Source of the DNA: Corydoras sp. C115
Lineage: Eukaryota; Chordata; Actinopteri; Siluriformes; Callichthyidae
NCBI GenBank assembly: GCA_019802505.1
Contig: JAFMOC010000070.1
Span: 531,001 to 595,000 of the forward strand
Length of the DNA: 64,000 nucleotides
Reading direction: 5' to 3'
Position numbers and translations under genes: made by a program. Positions 58,961 to 64,000 of this stretch are shown here, piece after piece; position 1 is the stretch's first letter, and every line of letters starts with the position of its first letter. The notes below the pieces were generated by a model that made no database searches, was not told the DNA's origin, and was given only the letters and a program-made list of their open reading frames with translations.

Positions 58961-59958
58961 GTCTATAGGCACTTTAGATATCTACTTGGGAGGTAACTTC
59001 AAAGAAGGTATTGATAGAAGAACAAAAACAGCCCGTGGTTCTTTATGTTCAGACTTGAAAGCATCCATTTATATTGTATGGATAAGGTCAAGAGCTACCA
59101 ATATGTTCAAGATCAAAAATCAAATCCAATATCAGATACAAAATGACCAGTGCACTGGATGAGAGCTTGTCAGGTAAGTAATGAAAACACCATGATTTTG
59201 TCTATATATACTCAGTCTGAAGATTATTGAAAGGTCACATACTGATGTTGCACGAATTCTGGCTAATAATTAATATTCCACTTCAACCTACAGACATTTA
59301 TCTTAACTGGGGTTAAGGTCAATAATCTAAACCAAATCTGTACAAACCATATAATCCATCTTGACCAGGGAATGTTTTGTTAGACATAAAGCAATATAAA
59401 TTAACATGAATAATCTAAAATATAATTTAAAGCTGTAGCATTACCCCTCACTGGAACTAATTATAATATTTAGGAGGGGAGTCTGCATACATTTGGTTGT
59501 ATGTATTACATAAAAATATCAGAAAATGGAACATGCTTTGTCCGTAATGCCATTGCTTGTTTGCTTTAATTAGATTAATGCCACTAATGTAACAAGACCT
59601 GCAGTATTAACTTTGGTACAGTGGCTGTACTATTTGTATAATGTTCTTATTTGAATTGATGTATGACCTGAAAAGATGTATTTTCTTTTAAGTTAATCTG
59701 GTTTGTAACTTCATTAGATTTGGCACAGCCAGTAAATAGTGGTCTATGCCATCACCCAGGACAACTTGGATTTTATTTTTTGATAGGAATAGAAATTAAA
59801 GTGTTTGGGGAGGGGGGTTCAAAGTGTTGGGTTGGTGTGATGGGCATATGGTGGTATGGTGGTAGCCTTCTTACACTGTCAGCCTGATGTCACTATAACA
59901 ACCGTTAAGAAGTATCCACAATGTCAAATCCATGTGTGATAAGCTGTTCCTGAGGAGA

Positions 59959-59960
<2 letters not shown>

Positions 59961-60008
<48 letters not shown>
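59961..60008. repeat. (GT)n microsatellite
   Basis: About 23 units. Confidence 0.95.
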
Positions 60009-60011
<3 letters not shown>

Positions 60012-61030
60012 ACATTCCTAAACCCCCTGTCAGGCTTTTGACCTAGCTCATTTGTCCATTGCATCAGGTTTTTTCCTGCTTTGCACTATTTTAAATATCT
60101 CTTACATGTCGTTGTCTCATTAGACCACAAATAAAATCTCCGGAATCAAACCAGTATTTATCAGTTTTTATAATGTAAATAACCAGTCAGATTTAATTGG
60201 AATTGGAATTTGATTGGAAGGGTGTCAAATCTAAAATAAGAGATTTAGATATAAAATAATATCTAAATAACTATTTTAGTACCTTATTATGATTCTGTCA
60301 CAATTTTACAGCTTTCACTGTAATATAGCGAAATAAAAAAGAATACTGTGGACTGACATTCTACTCAGATGAAAGCAATATTATAATGTAATTCATTATG
60401 TCTGTTTCTAATTTGTGGTGTACAGTACAATTGGTTAAAATAGTGGAAGTGGACGTTAAAATCCTCTGTTTAGTGTTAACTGGAAGATGTGTGTTGTTCC
60501 AGTGTATATCAGTGTGTTCTGAGGAATCTGTGTTATACTGTCTCATAAAATCTGCACTGACTATAATTCAGTTTTGTGTAAAAAAATGTGCTTGGGTTGT
60601 GAAATGAAACTGGAATCACAGACAGAAGGAATGGCACTTAATCAAAGCATCATGCAGCATAATTGACAGGACAGGACGTCTGCAGAATGAGTGACGAGGA
60701 AAGGACAAAAATCACGTCCCAGCATGGCAGACATAATGAATCGTCATCAAAGGACAGAACAATAGCTATAACAGGCACGTCTCTGACAAGCACAGGCACA
60801 CACACAGGTTCCCATGTCATTCAAAAAGCACTAGAAATATGGAAAACACCTTATTTGAATGACAAAAGCCCTAAAACTGTACTGTAGCACAACAGGCATG
60901 GAGTGATGAATACCAAAATAAACTTGTATTACTACAAATTACAAGCAAGTAACTCAAAGGCATTGATACTGGCATTCGAGACAAGTGTGAGGGTTTAGAA
61001 TAATGACTACAGATAAAAAGAGCATTTGCT
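60009..61030. other. gene-free sequence, nothing recognised
   Basis: No gene, repeat family or RNA could be identified. Confidence 0.5.
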
Positions 61031-61039
61031 TTTCTAGAT

Positions 61040-61860
61040 TATTTGCAAATTTTTTATGATTTCTGTCAGCAATCAACTCTGGTTTTAAAGCTGAAGAAAG
61101 CCCTGCAAATCCAAGCAATCAAAGTAAAATCTATTTCCAATTTGCGTTCCTTTCTACAGATTACTCAAGAAAGATTAGAAGGTACATTAGCACCCATTCA
61201 CTTATGCATTATTTAAAAAACGCTGTATTCATCTTTCCGCTGGATTTTTTTAAATTAGGCCTTGTTACATGCAATCTTCTATTAATATCTTTTGAAAGAT
61301 GCTGTTTAATTCGTCACACATTTACAAAACAAAAGCTTCCAGTCTGCACTTTATTTAGATTCTATACAATTTAAAGAAGGTCTCACGGCGATTTCTGTCC
61401 CTTTTCACTAACGGTTTAAGTGTTAATCAGCTGAGATGTTCAGAGAGGTGCGACCGGCTTTTGTTTGGAAATAAAAGGCCTTTGCGTTTCTTTACTTTCA
61501 CCTGCTGAGACCCATTTGGTCTCTTTCTGTCATAAACGGGTGCTAAAAATGAACAGGCTCTGGTTTAAAATACCGAATATAGGCGTTTGATGGAACATCT
61601 TTTTATTAGAAGCACCTTTAATGACATGTAGTCATGTAGAAAACACATGACATCACTTGAAAAATGCAATTTAGCAAAGAAGAGTCAACGCAAATTGTCA
61701 CAACCCTGTGCTCTTGTGACTTAATTAGCACAGGAAGACTGTACAGACATAAATCAACACAGGCTGCCGAAGCCGTAGACACTGGTGTGGAAAAACCCAT
61801 AATCCAAAGTCACAGCATATTGATAATAAAGCAAAACACCTCAAAATAAGAGCGCAGTTT
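61040..61860. other. non-repetitive block, candidate conserved-element cluster
   Basis: About 800 bp of repeat-free, motif-dense sequence (GCTGTTTAATTCGTCAC, AAGTGTTAATCAGCTGAG, TGACTTAATTAGCAC). In appearance it is the most enhancer-like block near the window's end. Only short open frames. Confidence 0.45.
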
Positions 61861-62050
61861 AAATACTACACACAGATAAATACCACAAAAATGTGCATTA
61901 GCCAGTGCAAGAATCAAACAATTAGTTAATAAAGACTATTTTATATTATCCCACAGTGTCAAATAATGACTAATGAGGAAAAAGGCCTTTATCTATAAGT
62001 TTATTTTTGTTTGTTTGTTCTTTTAAAATATTTATATTTAAATGATAGAT

Positions 62051-62051
62051 A

Positions 62052-62101
<50 letters not shown>
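62051..62101. repeat. (GACA)n tetranucleotide repeat
   Basis: About 12 uninterrupted units. Confidence 0.96.
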
Positions 62102-62102
<1 letters not shown>

Positions 62103-62109
62103 TAGGTTG

Positions 62110-63585
62110 ATTTTGTGGTCTTAAAAAAGTAATATTTTTTGCAAATTTGGCCTATTTTTCAAAGTCATCCCACTTATGCAGACACAGTGATATTTAAACA
62201 GTGATTTTTGTCTCCCCCTCATCCTCTACCCACCCCATTTCAGATGACCGAGAAACCACATGATCACTTTGAGAACATGCAAAATCCAAAGTGCACCACC
62301 CTGCTGTATACTACAAGATGTTATCTCTCACAAACAAGATCCCACATAATGTAAGTAAAGAATATTTACATATACTGTATGATCTACTTTATTTCATTTA
62401 CTAAGTGTTCTGTTTTGTATGTTTATCCATTCAGCAGTTTCACTGATGGATCATTATGGGGTGGAGCAGACTCCAGATTCCATTAGTCATTTATCACCAT
62501 GAAAAAGATGGAAGAATATTCAAATGAACTGATACAGAAATAACCTGATCTTCAAAATCAGACATCAGTCAGGTGATATGATATTTTAGTTAAAAAGTTG
62601 AAACAACCAAAGCTGGCATTGAGCTGGCGAAAAGATGATGTAAGTATATTTTACCCAAAGATTGCAGAGACAAGGACTGCAAATAGAAGGACGATCAGGA
62701 GAGCCTCATTTTGAAGCCTCAAATATTCCAGAACTTCAAACAGAGGCCACAAATGACTTTAAAAATACAGTATGTTCAAGGAAAGTTTCTGCTTTCATCA
62801 AACCATAGCCATGAGACCTAGTTTGCTGGATTCTACAGAAACTTTGACTCGAACCAGTTTCTATTTAAATAACAGAAGATGGTCTAATAATTTTTACTGT
62901 TAAGTAGGGTGTAGGATTTTGCAGGATGCAAGACTAACTGTTATTTAAAGGTTTAGAAAACCTTTCCTTTTGCCAAGAACACCATCACAACAATAAGGTA
63001 AAGTATTCATCCAAATTCATTCAGTGAGCACAAAATTCAGATGAAGATGGAAATGAAAGGTTTGATATTAAGAGCTTCAGCATCTCTTTCTCTTTGTAAT
63101 GATTTATTTTATGCACTGAATATGATATTAATGTATTAATTTCTCATTTTAACCAAAGGGTCCTATATTCCCTTTGTGAAAAATTACGGTAATTAAGCAT
63201 TGTCCCATTGTTTTAATTAACCAACATTATTAATAATTGAAAACCCTTTAGCTTCTAAATAATTTAGTACACAAAATGTCCTTCTAGACACTTTGCCTGT
63301 TTTTGAAAAATGTCTTTATTTTCTATATGTATCAACATGTCAGTAGAAAGAGTACATCTCCACTTTTTAAAATGTCTATAGTGACGTTAGATTTTTGCAG
63401 ATTATCAGTTGGAATCACAGTGGATGATCGAGTGAGTAGCACAGTTGGGTTTATGGGTTTGGTTTACAGGAAGAACAAGGTAGAATCCAGGTTTGTTCTG
63501 TGTATGCTTTGCTCGTCTCTTTATATCTGGAGGCTTTTCCTCCAGAAACTGGAATTGGAGTTATTAAATTTCCCCTAAGTGTGAA
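62110..63585. other. gene-free AT-rich sequence
   Basis: Nothing recognised beyond short open frames. Confidence 0.5.
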
Positions 63586-63589
63586 TGTG

Positions 63590-63692
63590 TTCATCTGTCT
63601 CATCCAGTAAGGGCTTGGATGGGCTACAGCACCCCCTGTGATTCTAATTAGGATTAGCGGCTTAGAAAATTCAGAGAATGAATGAATGAACA
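63590..63692 (+). mobile_element. tail of an older SINE-relative copy
   Basis: GGGCTACAGCACCCCCTGTG and TAATTAGGATTAGCGGCTTA followed by GAATGAATGAATGA. This is the 3' end of the wider repeat group, with the same (ATGA)n tail but a body end unlike the main family. Confidence 0.75.
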
Positions 63693-64000
63693 AAATTCAC
63701 ACCTGCTACAGATGCTATGGTCTTAGTAGAGCCTTGGTCTCAACATCACTGAGTCAGTCAGGGATTACATCATGACAGACGTGAGACAGATGAAGTCTGT
63801 AGTGGAGCTGTTTTAAGTTCTGCTAGAATTTTGGAACTACAAGCCTTAAAAAGCTTCATTAACAAACTAATAATGTTAATGTTGTTTAAAAGGTGAGGCA
63901 ACATAACAAAGACCTATTATTTATATGATCTATATCATTCAGGTGGTACAAATGTTCAAATGCTTTGTTTTAAACATTTTTATTTTCATGCAGTATACCA

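Noticed and set aside
59810..59900. Possible SINE head (GGTGGTAGCC, TTACACTGTCAGCC)
   Set aside because: Only a few short words match and no body or tail follows; not separable from chance.
1..64000. CRISPR arrays, operons or other prokaryotic systems
   Set aside because: Regular tandem repeats here are microsatellites, and interspersed repeats are SINEs with target-site duplications. The sequence is clearly vertebrate nuclear DNA.

Overview
The window is 64 kb of vertebrate nuclear DNA, almost certainly from a teleost fish. The evidence is split genes with GT-AG introns, a CpG-rich promoter, many dinucleotide microsatellites, Tc1-type DNA transposon relics and a tRNA-headed SINE family. A palindromic repeat type that I associate with otophysan fishes (catfish and characin lineages) makes an otophysan likely, but I cannot name the species.

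There is one protein-coding gene: tmem161b, on the + strand, from the start codon at 19426 to the stop at 34637. All 12 coding exons can be joined in frame with consistent phases, giving 484 residues. The product is a multi-pass membrane protein that matches vertebrate TMEM161B along its whole length. Intron 5 carries minor-spliceosome (U12-type) signals at both ends. Exon 1 contributes only the ATG and lies in a CpG-rich promoter with a YY1-like site and a possible upstream ORF.

Layout: 1-18.9 kb is gene-free, with SINE copies, microsatellites, a LINE relic and some non-repetitive blocks. 18.9-19.46 kb is the promoter and exon 1. 19.4-34.6 kb is tmem161b, with a 6.8-kb first intron. 34.6 to about 38.5 kb is the 3' UTR and immediate downstream sequence, with several poly(A) signals and a pair of opposed Tc1-like relics. 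38.5-64 kb is a second gene-free region with long stretches of high-complexity, non-repetitive sequence that look like conserved regulatory elements. From knowledge of other vertebrates, TMEM161B lies beside the MEF2C regulatory landscape, so a regulatory gene desert here would be expected. No exon of mef2c, ccnh, rasa1 or mir-9 was recognised in the window.

The mobile-element record is informative. One SINE family has perfect Pol III A and B boxes and, at several copies, clear target-site duplications. A SINE-spacer-SINE block upstream of the promoter appears to have been copied as one unit into intron 1, so direct repeats now flank the promoter and exon 1. A short form of the same SINE recurs with an identical 5' end. 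Nothing here supports a bacterial-type system or CRISPR.
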